64,000 bases of DNA from positions 63,665,470 through 63,729,469 of the forward strand of contig OZ035960.1 in assembly GCA_964034945.1 (NCBI GenBank), written 5' to 3'. The notes beneath the pieces are model-generated. The model saw only the letters and a program-made list of their open reading frames with translations. It was not told the DNA's origin and did not search any database. Shown here in pieces: positions 10,956 through 21,903 of the stretch (positions within the stretch are counted from its first letter, which is position 1; every line of letters starts with the position of its first letter). This stretch comes from Chrysopilus asiliformis. Its lineage: Eukaryota; Arthropoda; Insecta; Diptera; Rhagionidae. The position numbers and the translations under genes were made by a program.

Positions 10956-11376
10956 TTATTGAAATTCAAATCTACGCGCCTTTTGCAATTTTTGAATCAC
11001 GAACCCTTGAATCAGGTAATACCAAGGTTTGACGTTTGTCAAACCGAACAAAAAAAACATCGAGATAAGTGTCAGTCTCTCTCGAGTTGCTGATTGAAGT
11101 GGTCGAGATTGGTTCCGGTCGGAGGAACCGCCATCTTTGAGTGTCTTTAGAGTGCAGACTTGTGTGTTCCAGGGGGGCTCGGGTGTCGGTCGTGATCCCG
11201 ACTGTAAAAGCCAGAATAAACGTGTCGCCATTTTCATGGCGCAGGTGTAATAATTTGATAAAACCTACTCGCTGCACCATTCATGTGCAGTGAGAGAAGA
11301 TTCACACTGGACTCTTGGCCATATAGTAGTAACTCGGCCATCTCAACTTAAACTCCAAAAAAAAAAAAAAAAAAGA
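10956..11376 (+). repeat. Segment ending in poly(A), possible retroposed piece
   Basis: A GC-richer stretch (GGTTCCGGTCGGAGGAACCG, CCATTTTCATGGCGCAGG) ends in an A-run at ~11357-11375. The shape suggests a retroposed transcript 3' end or SINE tail. No target duplication or family was recognised, and antisense frames here (10956-11280) have no domain. Confidence 0.3.
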
Positions 11377-11825
11377 GATAAATGTCGGAAACGTTTTGAA
11401 TTTATGCCGATTTATTGTATAAAATCGTGGATGTTGTGACGTGTTTATTGTTATGTGATACGCGGAGGAGCGGCGGATAACGTAATTCTTTTAAAAAAAT
11501 TTGATTTTCTCGGAATTACGAGAAAATTTTAGTGTTTCCTAAATGTTCCCCCTTTTTTGTATCTAATCGAAAAAGTTTACCTTTCTGGTGCTTTCGGTAC
11601 CCTAAAAAACGTTCTGTCGGGATTTTTTAAGCTGTCCGAGGAACATTGCTTGACGAGGCATTTTAAAAATTCCAATTTTGACATAATAAATAGTTGTTCC
11701 AAACTTTCTCGGAGACATTGAACTAAAAATGTAAACAAACCGACGTCGTTTTGTTTACAATTGATATGCGTTTGTGTGCAAAGAAGAAAAAATGCAAACA
11801 GGCCTGCAATGGAAATAGTTTTTGG

Positions 11826-14054
11826 CAGTGGCGGTCCTAGCCAAATTTTTAGGTGGTGCGAGATCTCAAAGTGGCGCCCCTCCAAATACAAAACTTTAGT
11901 GTTCCTTCTATGCAGTTGTTTACCCGTCATTTTGCTGCACAGAATTTACATTGAGACAAAATTGAATGTAATTTTTCACATTTATAAACAGTATCAGACG
12001 ACCAAATATCTATGGTATATATGAGACGATAACTTTTACAGATGAGAAATGAGCCGCTCACTGCACACTCCGACTAACTGCCATAAAACAAAAAGTTGAG
12101 AAATGCGATGAAATAATGTGCATTGTTTTCTAAAATTCTCTTTATAATATAAAAATTTTGTCGCTTATTATTCAGGAATCCTTATTATTCAGCAAAATTA
12201 TTATAAATATAAAAAGTTATGGCTATACGAAGTGCTTTACACTTAATTTTAAGGTTTTTGAAAAGTGGAGTTAATCGATGTGTGCAGTGAGCGGCTCAAA
12301 TAATACAATTAATATTTTGTTCGACAACTTTTATTTAAACTTTTTGCTGCAGACAGTAATCACTAATGAAAATTTAAAAAATATCAGTTGTGGTCAACAC
12401 AAAACTTTCTTCTACAAAATCTACGAGCCTGTGCAATTTACGTTATAGCCCTGTCGTATTGTCAATAAATTGTTGGTTCATCCAAAAATATCAAAAACGC
12501 ACAAAATTTGAGATAACGAGAACGGTAAAAGATATCAATTTACGGTAAATGGCAAAAAGGTAGAAAATTTTAACATCTCCAATTCTTCCTTAAATTAATT
12601 TGTCGAAAAATTGTTAGTTTGCAAGTAATTTGCAAAAATATATTTTTTTATATTTTAATCTAAATATCTCAATAACGGTAAAAAATAACGGATAACGGTA
12701 AGAAACAAAATTGTGCAGAATACCATTCTCATTAATTCACTTCATACATTCAGTCAGCAAAAACCCGTTAGTTTTCGAGATAATCGCAAAAAACTATTTT
12801 TTTTGGAAATAACGGTTTATCTCGATAACAGGTTGAGATATCGAGTTATAGCTAAAGACAAAAGTGTGGGAAATTTTATTTTCTCCAAGTTTTGTCATAC
12901 TTAAGGCCACTAAAAAACGCGTAGTTTGGGAGTAAATCGCGATTTTTGAAAAACCGCCATTTTGGATACTTCCGGTTAACGGATTTCCACCAAAAGTTGA
13001 TAGGATTGTCCCATTTCAGGAACCAACATGGCTATAAAATTTCATGGCGCTAGCTCTATTAGTTTTTGAGAAATCTTGTACACAGACTGACAGACAAACT
13101 GACAGACAGAAAGACATTTTTTTAATATGACTCCAATCGACTCAGGAGTGATCGGGAAATGTTTTTTAGGCAAAATTAAGAGGTCGAAATTTTTCATGAA
13201 TACAATACTTTATTATACTCCGTAGAAGAAAGTAAAAAATTAAAAGGACAACCAATTTGATAAAAAAAACTTAGATGACCACCTTTCTAGCTTTTGCGCT
13301 TGCAAATTTTTTTATTAAGTCGGTATAATTTACCTCCTGGGCAATAGCATTTTCTATGGATAAAATTCCAAGATCTGACCGTCTTTCCTGACACATAGTA
13401 GAACGTAGGTAAGTTTTTATAAGTTTTAATTTACTGAAACTTCGTTCTCCTTTAGCGACAGTTACAGGTACAGTCAACAAGATACGTTGCGCTGTCCACA
13501 CATTCGGAAAAATATCCTGCCAATCATTTTTTTTAATAAGTCGCAGAACTTTTAACGGGTCTGCTGATTGAAGATCCTTTAATAATGGGTTCAGACTCAT
13601 AAGTTCCTCAACCAATTCATAACCAGACACGTCATATTTATCCTCATTGGTTAACTTGATTTGCAAATCAGCACAGGCTTTTTGCAATATGAACTTTTCA
13701 GGAATTATTTTGATGTTATATAAAAACCGCCATGTATCATTGAATTTTGATAGTTGTCTAAACCGAGTGACCAATACATTCTCAATTGTATCAATCATTG
13801 GCTAAAAAACGTTCTATATTCGCACTTACACATATAAAACTGACACAACTGGTAACAACAGCGTGTGGACTCGAGATGTTGTTCAGCGTTGTCGTTACAA
13901 CTGTGGGTGGAAAGGCCCATTCATTTGCGCGCCCGATCGGTCGTCGGTCAAAAACGAGTCTGTGGCGGCGGTCGCGTTTCGGTTGATTTCGGCGCCCCCC
14001 CATGACGGCGCCCGGTGCGGTCGCACCGTTCGCACCGCCCTAGAGCCGCCGCTG
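11826..14054 (-). mobile_element. hAT transposon with 8-bp TSD GTTTTTGG
   Basis: A 2229-bp element with inverted termini CAGTGGCGGTCCTAG / CTAGAGCCGCCGCTG, flanked by exact GTTTTTGG copies at 11818-11825 and 14055-14062. CAGTGGCGG termini with 8-bp duplications are typical of hAT. It contains the transposase remnant at 13271-13798 and is nested in the element 10490-14428. The middle (about 12000-13260) is non-coding and AT-rich. Confidence 0.9.
13271..13798 (-). pseudogene. hAT transposase, C-terminal dimerisation region
   Basis: A 175-codon frame from ATG 13798, covering only the C-terminal part of a hAT transposase (full proteins are usually 500-800 residues). The diagnostic hAT-family dimerisation segment is at about residues 93-150: WQDIFPNVWTAQRILLTVPV, then VAKGERSFSKLKLIKTYLR, then RRSDLGILSIEN. 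In DNA-binding hAT transposases this domain mediates oligomerisation, and the catalytic RNase-H fold lies upstream. Here the upstream part is missing: beyond 13798 the sequence goes almost directly into the element's terminal repeat. The copy is an internal-deletion derivative. It resembles the ZMYM-type/TTF-type hAT proteins found in many insects. Confidence 0.85.
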
Positions 14055-14428
14055 GTTTTTGGTTGATTTTCAATTTTGGCAGAAAATAAGTTTCTGGGAA
14101 TGGATAAAACCAAAACTCGATCGAATTGTCATTTTATCGATCCGGCATAGCGTTTTATGTTCTAAAATGTGTTTTGTGTGAGGAGAAGTTAGATTTTTTC
14201 GATTGCTGGAATAATGAAAAAAATTCCGTATCAAACCCTGCAAAACAAATTTCGCATGTTATATTTTTTATCTCTTTTGCGTGTTCTGTTTGACTATGAA
14301 GGCAAGAAAAGGAATTCCGGAAAATTCGAAGATTTAAAGCGAGTCGAAGATATTTTTTTCTATCGCCGATTCTTCTCTCTACCGTGCGACATTGAAATTC
14401 TCGATTGTTTCCCTTCTGTTATTCTGTG

Positions 14429-14977
14429 GCGAAACATCGTTCTCTCAGCAGTAAAATACATACTTATATGTGTGTGTGCATCATACCAACAGCCATCGCT
14501 CGAGGCTTTCCTTCATTTTTATGCGGGGCCCACAAAGCGTTTTGAACAAGAAGCGAAAGCTTAAATAGAAATCATTTTCGTTCCCAAGAACGAGAGTCGG
14601 AAACCACAGCAAACGCTTTTGCCGTTAAGAGCGAAAAGAACGAAATAACATGACATTCAATACATCAGATTCAATACACACAAAGGAGGAGCATAAAAAG
14701 AGTATAAATGTGAAATCTGTACTACAGCAGCAAACACAGCATAACAGCGGCAGTGAAAATTTTGATTTTGATTCTTAAAAAGATAATTGAACATAGTTTA
14801 ACATAACAAAATACCCTAAACAATGCTTTAATGTAGGCCGGATCTTATAACACAGTTTCTGTTCGGATGTCACCACAAACTATCGAGTATCATCGATTGC
14901 AAATTTGTTATCATGGCAGCAAGCCGATTTTCTAATTTGTACCCCCCTAACCAAAATCCAAGACGTATCCACGTCAA
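14429..14977 (-). repeat. L repeat, inverted piece (proximal)
   Basis: Continues the inverted L copy after the 3.9-kb insertion. The reverse complement is colinear with 50967-51500 and 55908-56880, starting TTGACGTGGATACGTC at 14977. A frame at 14214-14564 crosses the element/L boundary and is not a gene. Confidence 0.8.
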
Positions 14978-15296
14978 AACTGTAAGATCAACAATGTATG
15001 GGAGAAGAATTTGATGCGAAAGCGATTTCGTTACACACACGAAGATTTACGTCTATCCTGAAAGCATTTTTTTTAGGTATTTCTTTTATCTAGTCATTTT
15101 TTTATATCTTAAATTATTTATTTATTTATTTATTGACGTGGATACGTCTTGGATTTTGGTTATGGGGGTACAAATTAGAAAATCGGCTTGCTGCCATGAT
15201 AACAAATTTGCAATCGATGATACTCGATAGTTTGTGGTGATATCCGAACAGAAACTGTGTTATAAGATGAGGCCTACATTAAAGCATTGTTTAGGG
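14814..15296. repeat. Fold-back pair of L-repeat ends
   Basis: A ~164-bp block (14814-14977) is repeated in inverse orientation at 15133-15296, with a 155-bp spacer. Arms begin TTGACGTGGATACGTC at the spacer side and end CATTGTTTAGGG outside. Identity by eye is very high, so the two could form a cruciform. The right arm is a truncated second L copy. Confidence 0.85.
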
Positions 15297-15427
15297 CAGA
15301 CCTGGGCACCATGTATGTAGTGATTTACTATTACTCGAAGAAATTTTATATTTCTTCATATACTATAACACGAAATGAGAAAACGCATCTTTTTCATTTT
15401 TTACGCACTTTCGCTTTTGATGGAGAT

Positions 15428-16844
15428 CAGTGTTGCCATTTTCAGCGACTTGTCTCATTTCTAGCGACTTTCATGCCTTAAAAAGCACGTGTTGAGGTTT
15501 TAGTGGTCTTTTGGGGACTTTTGGGAGATTTTCAGCGATTTTCAAAAGTTTCTTAAGAAAAAAAACTTTGTTGCAAATTTTACTAATACAGCGTTTCTCA
15601 ACCTTTCAGTATTCGCGGCCCAATTTTCAATCAAAATTGTCATCGCGCCCCCCTGCATACAGTAAAATGTATACAATAATAACGTAATTTGAGTATTTTG
15701 GCGCTCAACCTACACTACTACCCTAATTTGAAACACAAATTACCAAGAAAACAGTAATTTATTGACATTTGGCAACACCGATCCTCAGCGTTGACAAAAC
15801 AAGAATCCGGTGCCTTTTTATTGCTCTTGCGTCATTTTTGCGGTCTCGCGAGAAGTTGTTTTAACCCTGAAATCATAATGAACGCGAAACCGACGCGAAA
15901 CTGGCGCAGAAACGGTCACTTAAAAGTTTGGTTCCCACAAATTGTTTAAAGTGAGCACAGTGAACGTATAGAACGCAGCTACAACGCAACCGCAACGCAA
16001 AAGTTTGCAAACTTCTAACTTTGCCGCAGAATTCTGCGTTGACAGTTCATAAAGTGAGGTTGGAAAAATGTCGTTCGAGGAAAAATTGATAGCCTTAGTG
16101 CAAATAACAAAGATAAAGACCAACAAAGCAAATTATCGCTTCAAAATTATCCATTTTTGTAATTTTTCCAAGTTTATACCACTTTATATTATGTCACTTG
16201 TACTACTTCACGAGCTGCCATTGTGCTCTGCCGCTAGAATTTTGCACTGCGTGACAGTTCAGAGCGTTGTAGTTGCGTTGGTTTCGCGCTGGTTTCGCGT
16301 TCATTGTGCTCCAAGCGTAAGTTAATAAGTTAATTATTAAATATTATGTCGAAATGTATTTTGTTTTGTACTTTCCTTTCAGTCAATTAATAAACTTTTT
16401 TTAAATATTTTGTCTTGGATGTACTCGGGACCCTTTAGGGGGGCGCGCCCCACAGGTTGAGAATCGTTGTACTAATAAATATCATACTTTTCACAATTTT
16501 TTACATTTATGCTTATTGGGTCAACAACCTACCAAATGTAAATAAATAAGTACCACAGAATCCCCCTATAAGAAAATACATGAATAAGTAAACGTCAAAT
16601 TTATTTTAAATTTTGTTTGCTTTGCTGCAGTGTGTTTTTTAAGAAGACAGAGTTGTTTTCTTTTATTATTATATATTATTATTGTTAAAAACAAAGAATA
16701 AAAGCGATTTGAAAACAAGATATATGTTTAAATATGCATTAAAAAAAAGTCTCAAAACTAGCGATTTTTGTCTATAATTTCGGACTTTTGAGATTTTTTT
16801 TCCTCTTTTCAGCGATTTTGGGCTTGAGGTCTCCGGCAACACTG
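15428..16844. mobile_element. hAT element (CAGTGTTGCC), TSD ATGGAGAT
   Basis: A 1417-bp element with termini CAGTGTTGCC / GGCAACACTG and exact 8-bp duplications ATGGAGAT (15420-15427, 16845-16852). No transposase. A second copy of the same family, in opposite orientation, is at 22321-23345. It carries a nested hAT at 15589-16469. Confidence 0.9.
15589..16469. mobile_element. Nested hAT MITE, TSD TACTAATA
   Basis: An 881-bp insertion with termini CAGCGTTTCTCAACCT / AGGTTGAGAATCGTTG and exact 8-bp repeats TACTAATA (15581-15588, 16470-16477). The CAG(N)GTTTCTCAACCT terminus is hAT-like. Inside is a further inverted pair (GAACGCGAAACC at ~15879 against GGTTTCGCGTTC at ~16291), suggesting a third layer. 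No coding capacity. Confidence 0.85.
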
Positions 16845-16852
16845 ATGGAGAT

Positions 16853-17312
16853 GTTTAGGAACAGTGGACTACACAATTTATCATGATGCGATTACAAAAA
16901 AATAATAAGTTCGCCGTGCAAAAAAAACTTTTGGGACGTATTTTCGGTTCTGTGCTTCGAAAAAACATGCGCTAAATTGCATTAAGTTACCTGATAGGAC
17001 AGCTGTTGTAATGGCGTTCTAGATTGAATTTTTTATTCGACATGTAACTGCAAACTAGACATTGACGGTTATCATTATTTGTGGTTATTAAATATTTGTT
17101 TTCCCAATCACACGACATAGTATTTGAATTTGAATATGAGCGCTTCATAATGGAAAATGAAAACTAAAAAAATCGAATTTCTGAAAAAATTTCGTACGTC
17201 AGTGTACTTTGGGAAGCAATTAGGGTTTTGGGGAGCAAATGTAGACATCCGCACGCATCAACAACAGAAATTATACTGAATGGCTGTCGTAGGCTCGCTC
17301 CATCGATTGTTA
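16853..17312. other. No gene recognised
   Basis: Unique-looking AT-rich DNA between a hAT and a Harbinger MITE. It contains no convincing frame, RNA or terminal repeat. Confidence 0.4.
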
Positions 17313-17738
17313 AGCGCATATCAGAATGAAGCAGCATTCGCTGCGGCAGCAAAACTGCCTTGGCAGTAAAATTGGTTTTGCTGACTTCCATCACGGAATG
17401 GAGCAGCACGAATCCGGAGTAAAATCAGTTTGACAGTTCTCATTTGTTTGATTTTCTCGTGAAATTTTTGTTAATTTATCTATTCGTTCATAAAATGTCT
17501 ACAGTAATTGATGATTTAGATAAAATTAATGAAGGCATTAGCGTTCTGACGGCGTATAGCGTATATTCGAACTATATGGAAAATTTACTGCTCGGGCAGC
17601 GTCAGTAAAAATAGAAATAGCGCTAAAAAAGCAGCGAGAATTTTTGCTGCTTTTAGTACGTCATAATTTTGCTCTTAGCCAATGGGAAACTTTTGCTGCC
17701 CGCTGCCACGAAAGCGCTGCTGCATTCTGATATGGGCT
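17313..17738 (+). mobile_element. PIF/Harbinger-type MITE, TSD TTA
   Basis: A 426-bp element with termini AGCGCATATCAGAATGAAGC / CATTCTGATATGGGCT and TTA duplicated at 17310-17312 and 17739-17741. A near-identical copy sits at 56181-56605 with a different target (ATA). Inner GC-richer inverted blocks (GCGGCAGCAAAA / TTTTGCTGCCCGC) extend the inverted repeats. It retains a short ORF. Confidence 0.85.
17495..17608 (+). pseudogene. 37-codon ORF kept in Harbinger MITE
   Basis: An ATG-initiated 37-codon frame starting MSTVIDDLDKINEG and ending in LLLGQRQ. The same frame, including the stop, is conserved in the copy at 56181-56605 (ATG near 56362). It is probably the leftover first codons of the parent transposase or partner ORF kept when the middle was deleted. 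I do not recognise a domain. Confidence 0.4.
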
Positions 17739-17741
17739 TTA

Positions 17742-18180
17742 GTGAATCGTTTGATTTCGGCTGCCGAAGTGGCCGTCGCACAGTGGTTCGAGATCGTTTT
17801 CTATTGGTCAAAATTCAATATCTTTTGATCCATTGAAAGCTTTAAAATGCAATTTTTTTTTATTAAATAGAAGAGTTTTCAAGCTTTATTTATCATAAGG
17901 TTTCATCAAAATCGGATAACTAGTTTCTGCGATATTGTCAAATAAAACCCAACTTTTCATGTTCTGTTCATTCATTAGTAGGAAAGTAGTTGTTTTGATT
18001 TGAATAATTTTGAAATATCATAAAATATGATTTTTTTGTTACTATTATTAAATTTTTGTGAAATTCTATAAGTAGTTAAACATAGTATATTTATTGTTAA
18101 AGTAGATTTTATTAGTAACACCAAATTAAATAACAATTTAACTAAAATTGGTTTATCATACAGATTTCATTAACATCGAT
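17742..18180. other. No gene recognised
   Basis: AT-rich DNA with poly-T runs; no frames or repeat termini identified. Confidence 0.4.
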
Positions 18181-18344
18181 CGTTAATTAAATTTTGTCTA
18201 GGGGTAATTCTTGTATTTCATCTATAATTTGAGAGGGGTTTGTATCATGTAGTAACTTTTTGTATCATGGGGTTTGTATCATGTAGTAACTTTTTAGCTT
18301 CTTCATCTAATTCCAAATGTGGCGATTTCCATTGGTGTCTAATA

Positions 18345-19249
18345 ACACATGGATCAATAAGTCCCGAGACTAACCCAGAGATGACGCTCGTAGTAAACCA
18401 GTAACCACGTCTTTCTAGAGTACTAACCTTTGCTTGAAACGTGTCAAAATTTTAAGTCGATCGGACCAGAAACAGCTGAGTTATCGAGGTTGGAGTAAAG
18501 TCGTTTTGTAGTTTGTTTAAAAAATGGAAAAAACCGAGTTTCGTGTTCTGATAAAACATTGTTTTTTAATGGATAAAAACACCGTGCAAGCGAAACAATG
18601 GATTGAAAAATGTTACCCGGACTCTTGTCCATCAAAAGCAACGATTTGTCGGTGGTTTGCCGAGTTTAAACGTGGTCGTACCGACACAAATGACGCGGAA
18701 CGCTCGGGTAGACCTGTGGAAGCCGTTACACCGGAAAATGTGAGTGAAGTGACAAAAATTATAATGAAAGATCGTAAAGTGAAGCTCCGTGAGATTGCTG
18801 AGATAACACAGATATCATATGGAAGTGCATTTACTATCCTTCATGAAAAATTGAGCATGAAAAAGGTTTTCTCCAAGTGGGTGCCGCGATTGCTTTCGAT
18901 GAAACAAAAACAGCAACGAGTCGATGATTCAGAAAGCTGTTTATCGCTATTTACTCGCAATAAAAAAGATTTCTTGCGTCGTTACGTGACCATGGACGAA
19001 ACATGGATACATCACTACACTCCAGAGTCGAAGCGGCAGTCATCTGAGTGGCGCACAGCTGGCGAAAGCCGTCCGAAGCGTCCGAAAACGCAGCAGTCAG
19101 CTGGCAAAGTCATGGCGTCAGTTTTTTGGGATACGCATGGCGTGACGATTGTATCACCCTAAAAGGTGATTATATTGATGAATAAAAAAAAATTTTGCAA
19201 AAAAAATGTTGTTTTCATTGTTAGTCTCGGGACTTATTGATCCATGTGT
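18345..19249 (+). mobile_element. Internally deleted mariner, TA TSD
   Basis: A 905-bp element with ~30-bp perfect inverted termini beginning ACACATGGATCAATAAGTCC and the mirrored right end, flanked by TA (18343-18344, 19250-19251). It encodes the front part of a mariner transposase (18524-19162). Full mariners are ~1.3 kb, so ~0.4 kb of the catalytic region is missing. Confidence 0.95.
18524..19162 (+). pseudogene. mariner transposase, 3' deleted
   Basis: A 212-codon frame from an ATG 179 bp inside the left terminus. The N-terminal helix-turn-helix region is intact: KTEFRVLIKHCFL near residue 3, then ATICRWFAEFKRGRTD and ERSGRPVEAVTPENV (second HTH/linker). The first catalytic Asp lies in VTMDETWIHHYTPESKRQS and the second region in VFWDTHGV. 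Shortly after that the frame ends, so the third catalytic Asp of the D,D34D triad and the rest (family length ~345) are deleted. It should still be able to bind termini but not cut. The short sequence after the stop leads directly into the 3' terminal repeat. Confidence 0.93.
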
Positions 19250-19466
19250 TACTCGAAACGAATGGGTCTGATGTTACGAGCAATATGTTAAAAAAGTCTT
19301 CATTTGCGCTATTCCTTGACATTTTCCTGGTGTTATGTTCTCTGAAATACATGTAGTCTTTATTTTTTTTTTCTTGAGCTTCTTCTGATAGATCTCCAAG
19401 TGGTAGTAGATTATTTCTGATGATGTCTTCGCCATGATATAATATTTTGTGGACTGTTTGTGGCAT

Positions 19467-19984
19467 ATTTCTCCATGGACAATTCTTGTTATATATATAT
19501 GTTTGGGGAAAACCCTCGATTTATTTGCAGAGATATGTGGACTTTATAGTACATAAGTTATCCTTGTTACGGGTAATTAAAGATCAAATTGCCAGCACAA
19601 TAATTATCAAATCAACATATTATCTGCACCTGTGTAGCACACCTAGATGTCATAAAACTGTCCGAATCTCGAGAATTAAAGTTTTTAATATTTCGGGAAA
19701 TCCCAAACCTTGAGAATTAAAATTTTCATCATTTCGGGAAATCCCGAATCTCGAGATTGTGATTTTCTCGGGAAATCCGCACCTCTATATGTCTATCATA
19801 ACACTTTCAATGCAGGTCATAAAATTATAAAAATACAAAGATTGACGTCTAAGAGCAGGTTTTAACCAGCCAGCATTTTATAACACTTCGAAATTGTATT
19901 AAATAAAATATATCACTACTTTGCTTTCCTGTTTTTTACATAAAACTAGCATATCCTACGTTGACAGCTTAACGTTTTTTGTAT
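19467..19984. other. No gene recognised
   Basis: AT-rich; contains a short direct repeat of the phrase ATTTCGGGAAATCCC at ~19690-19750. No coding evidence. Confidence 0.4.
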
Positions 19985-20340
19985 AAATTTTAGAATGCAA
20001 AAAAACCATAAATAACTTAAAAACTTTTCTGAAAAAACGTTATCTTTACAGGACCTTCCGTTTAGAATTTGAAAAATCTAACACCGGATTCGCGATCAGT
20101 GACCCCGGAAACCCCCTTATGCTGATTTTTTCCAGGAAAAACGGAAAAAGGATATTTGCTTTATCCTTACAGGACCTTCCGTTTCGAATTTTAAAAATCT
20201 AACATAGCTAAAAACCTGCTCCTAGCAATGCAGATTATTTTGCAAAAAACCGCGTAAAAATCGGTCCAGTAGTTTTTGAGTTTTGTAATCTCAAATCAAC
20301 AGACCAACCAACCAAAAAACTTCCATTTTTATATATATAG
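19985..20340 (-). mobile_element. Helitron-like fragment, minus strand
   Basis: On the minus strand it starts CTATATATATAAAAATGG at 20340, followed by TTACAAAACTCAAAAACTAC and two GGAAGGTCCTGTAAGGATA-type blocks, as in 48221-49020. The 3' end is not seen. It belongs to the same family as 26744-28284. Confidence 0.6.
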
Positions 20341-20997
20341 CTTAATGAAAACGCCGCTAGCGCATCAATACGGGTACTTACGGCAACAAAACCATATATG
20401 GAATTAAAGGTAATTGTTGTGGCTATAACTTGGAAATAATTTCGACTTGACGTCTGTTGACGGGCACAAGTTATGATCTTTCAAACTTCAAATTTATATG
20501 AAAAAAGCGTTCCTAATAAATATTTAATTATAATTAACTCAAAAATAGTTCAAATTAACTCAGAATTATAGGGAAAGATCCACTCATTCAAATAAAAAAA
20601 AACGAATGTAAAATCTTCGAAAATGTGAAAGTTGTGTTCACTTAAAGTTGGTAAAAAATCAAGAAATTTACTTTTTGGCAAAATTTAAAAAAAGTTTCTA
20701 TTTCAATGCTTCCGCAAAGACACATTTTTAAAGATATTGACCTAATATTTTTTATTTCCGACTTTTGAACTATTTACTATCAAATTTGATCAAAAAAAAT
20801 CAAATTGGTTATCACAAAAAAATTGAATTTTGGCCAATGGATTTTAATCCTGAACCACTGTGCGTCGTCTACCAACACGTATCATTGCGTTGGAGAGTCG
20901 AGTAAAAATGTTCATACATTGATTGTATTCTCGTAAAATTTGAATAAAAATGTTATCGTTGTGAGGAGCCAGACGAGCCAAGGAGTGCCCAGGCTTG
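20341..20997. other. No gene recognised
   Basis: AT-rich DNA without supported frames; ends where an L-repeat copy begins at GTTTAGGGTATTTTG. Confidence 0.4.
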
Positions 20998-21121
20998 GTT
21001 TAGGGTATTTTGTTATGTTAAACTATGTTCAATTATTTTTTTAAAGACCAAAATCAAAATTTTTACTGCCGCTGCTATGCTGTGTTTGCTGCTTGTAGTA
21101 CAGATTTCACATTTATACTAT
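20998..21121 (+). repeat. L repeat copy 2, first piece
   Basis: Colinear with 56068-56178 (GTTTAGGGTATTTTGTTATG to CAGATTTCACATTTATACT). The first ~160 bp of L are missing. Later pieces of the same copy resume at ~23566, 24259, 24998, 28285 and 38016. Confidence 0.75.
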
Positions 21122-21280
21122 TTTTAATAGGGATGAAAATATTTCTCAATTTTTATATAAACTCACTTCTGATGAGGAATATTTATGTCGAGCAAAATAA
21201 AACTCAATTCTGATGAGGAATATTTTTGCCGAGCAGAATAAAACTTTTTTAAAGAGATTTAAAATGTTGTGAAAAACTTA

Positions 21281-21727
21281 CACCGCGTCTTGATTAACAA
21301 TTTTTCATCCCAAGAAATATCTCACCGCAATGAGATTTTTTTGACAGCTGGGCCGAAAATCTCTTGAAATTTTAGTACTCAAAATGTCGATGAAAAGAAA
21401 ACACGTAGTCGCCGCTCTTGCAATTAATGCAATACGTGAAATTGAAAAGGCTGAAACAGAAGAACAGACGAAAAGAAAAACCTCTTAATGTTATATATTC
21501 TCTTCCAAAGCTTTTTGTATCGTATTGTTTGTAAAAATTAGTTATTCTCGCAACTACTTGTCGGGAGAATTTAGATTCCGCCATCTTGAATTAGGAAATT
21601 CCAAGAAATTTTGCAATTGCAAGATTTCGTGAAATTTATCTCTGGGATTTTTTATCGCCGTCAACTCGAGCTCTGATTGGTCAATCAAAAATCTCTGCGA
21701 TGAAAAATCCCAAATGAAGACACGGTG
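21281..21727 (+). mobile_element. PIF/Harbinger-type MITE, TSD TTA
   Basis: A 447-bp element with termini CACCGCGTCTTGATTAAC / ...AAGACACGGTG (related, not identical) and TTA at 21278-21280 and 21728-21730. A plus-strand mini-ORF from ATG 21384 (MSMKRKHVVAALAINAIREI...) to the stop at 21486 resembles the basic N-terminus of Harbinger transposases. Confidence 0.7.
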
Positions 21728-21903
21728 TTATACTCGATGATAGTTGAAAAACTCCTTGAGTTAAAAAACTCGATTCGAAGAGGAATATTTATATTGAGCA
21801 AAATAAAACTCATGTCCGTCAAAACTTATGTGTCGTCAAAAACTTATACTCGATGTTTCTCGCTTTGTTTGATACGTGGTCTTTTTAATATTATGTTGCT
21901 TTT

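Larger units (their letters stand above)
10490..14428. mobile_element. TIR element of uncertain superfamily, TSD GCGAAAC
   Basis: A 3939-bp insertion in the L repeat with ~20-bp inverted termini CACAGAATAACAGAAGGGAA / TTCCCTTCTGTTATTCTGTG (one or two bases differ further in). An exact 7-bp repeat GCGAAAC flanks it at 10483-10489 and 14429-14435. Without the nested hAT it is about 1.7 kb. No coding region is recognisable in the remainder. It could be hAT-related or P-like (7-8 bp duplications); I cannot decide. Confidence 0.65.
18181..19466 (-). pseudogene. Conserved-protein remnant split by a mariner
   Basis: Minus-strand coding remnant, read from ATG 19466: MPQTVHKILYHG, then LLPLGDLSEEAQEKKNKDY, FREHNTRK and NILLVTSDPFVSS, reaching the mariner insertion at 19252. 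Beyond the mariner (18343 leftward) the reading continues after a one-base frame change with HQWKSPHLELDEEAKKLLHD. The fragment at 48974-49270 is 41/72 identical over the first part. The pattern looks like the C-terminal end of a larger, probably transposon-borne protein, but I cannot name the family. An upstream in-frame WRN before the ATG is conserved in both copies, so the true protein probably extends upstream. A short tandem duplication (GTATCATGTAGTAAC) lies at 18240-18297. Confidence 0.5.

Noticed and set aside
13786..14113. Several overlapping frames of 66-72 codons on both strands
   Set aside because: They sit in the GC-rich terminal region of the hAT element; open only because of composition.
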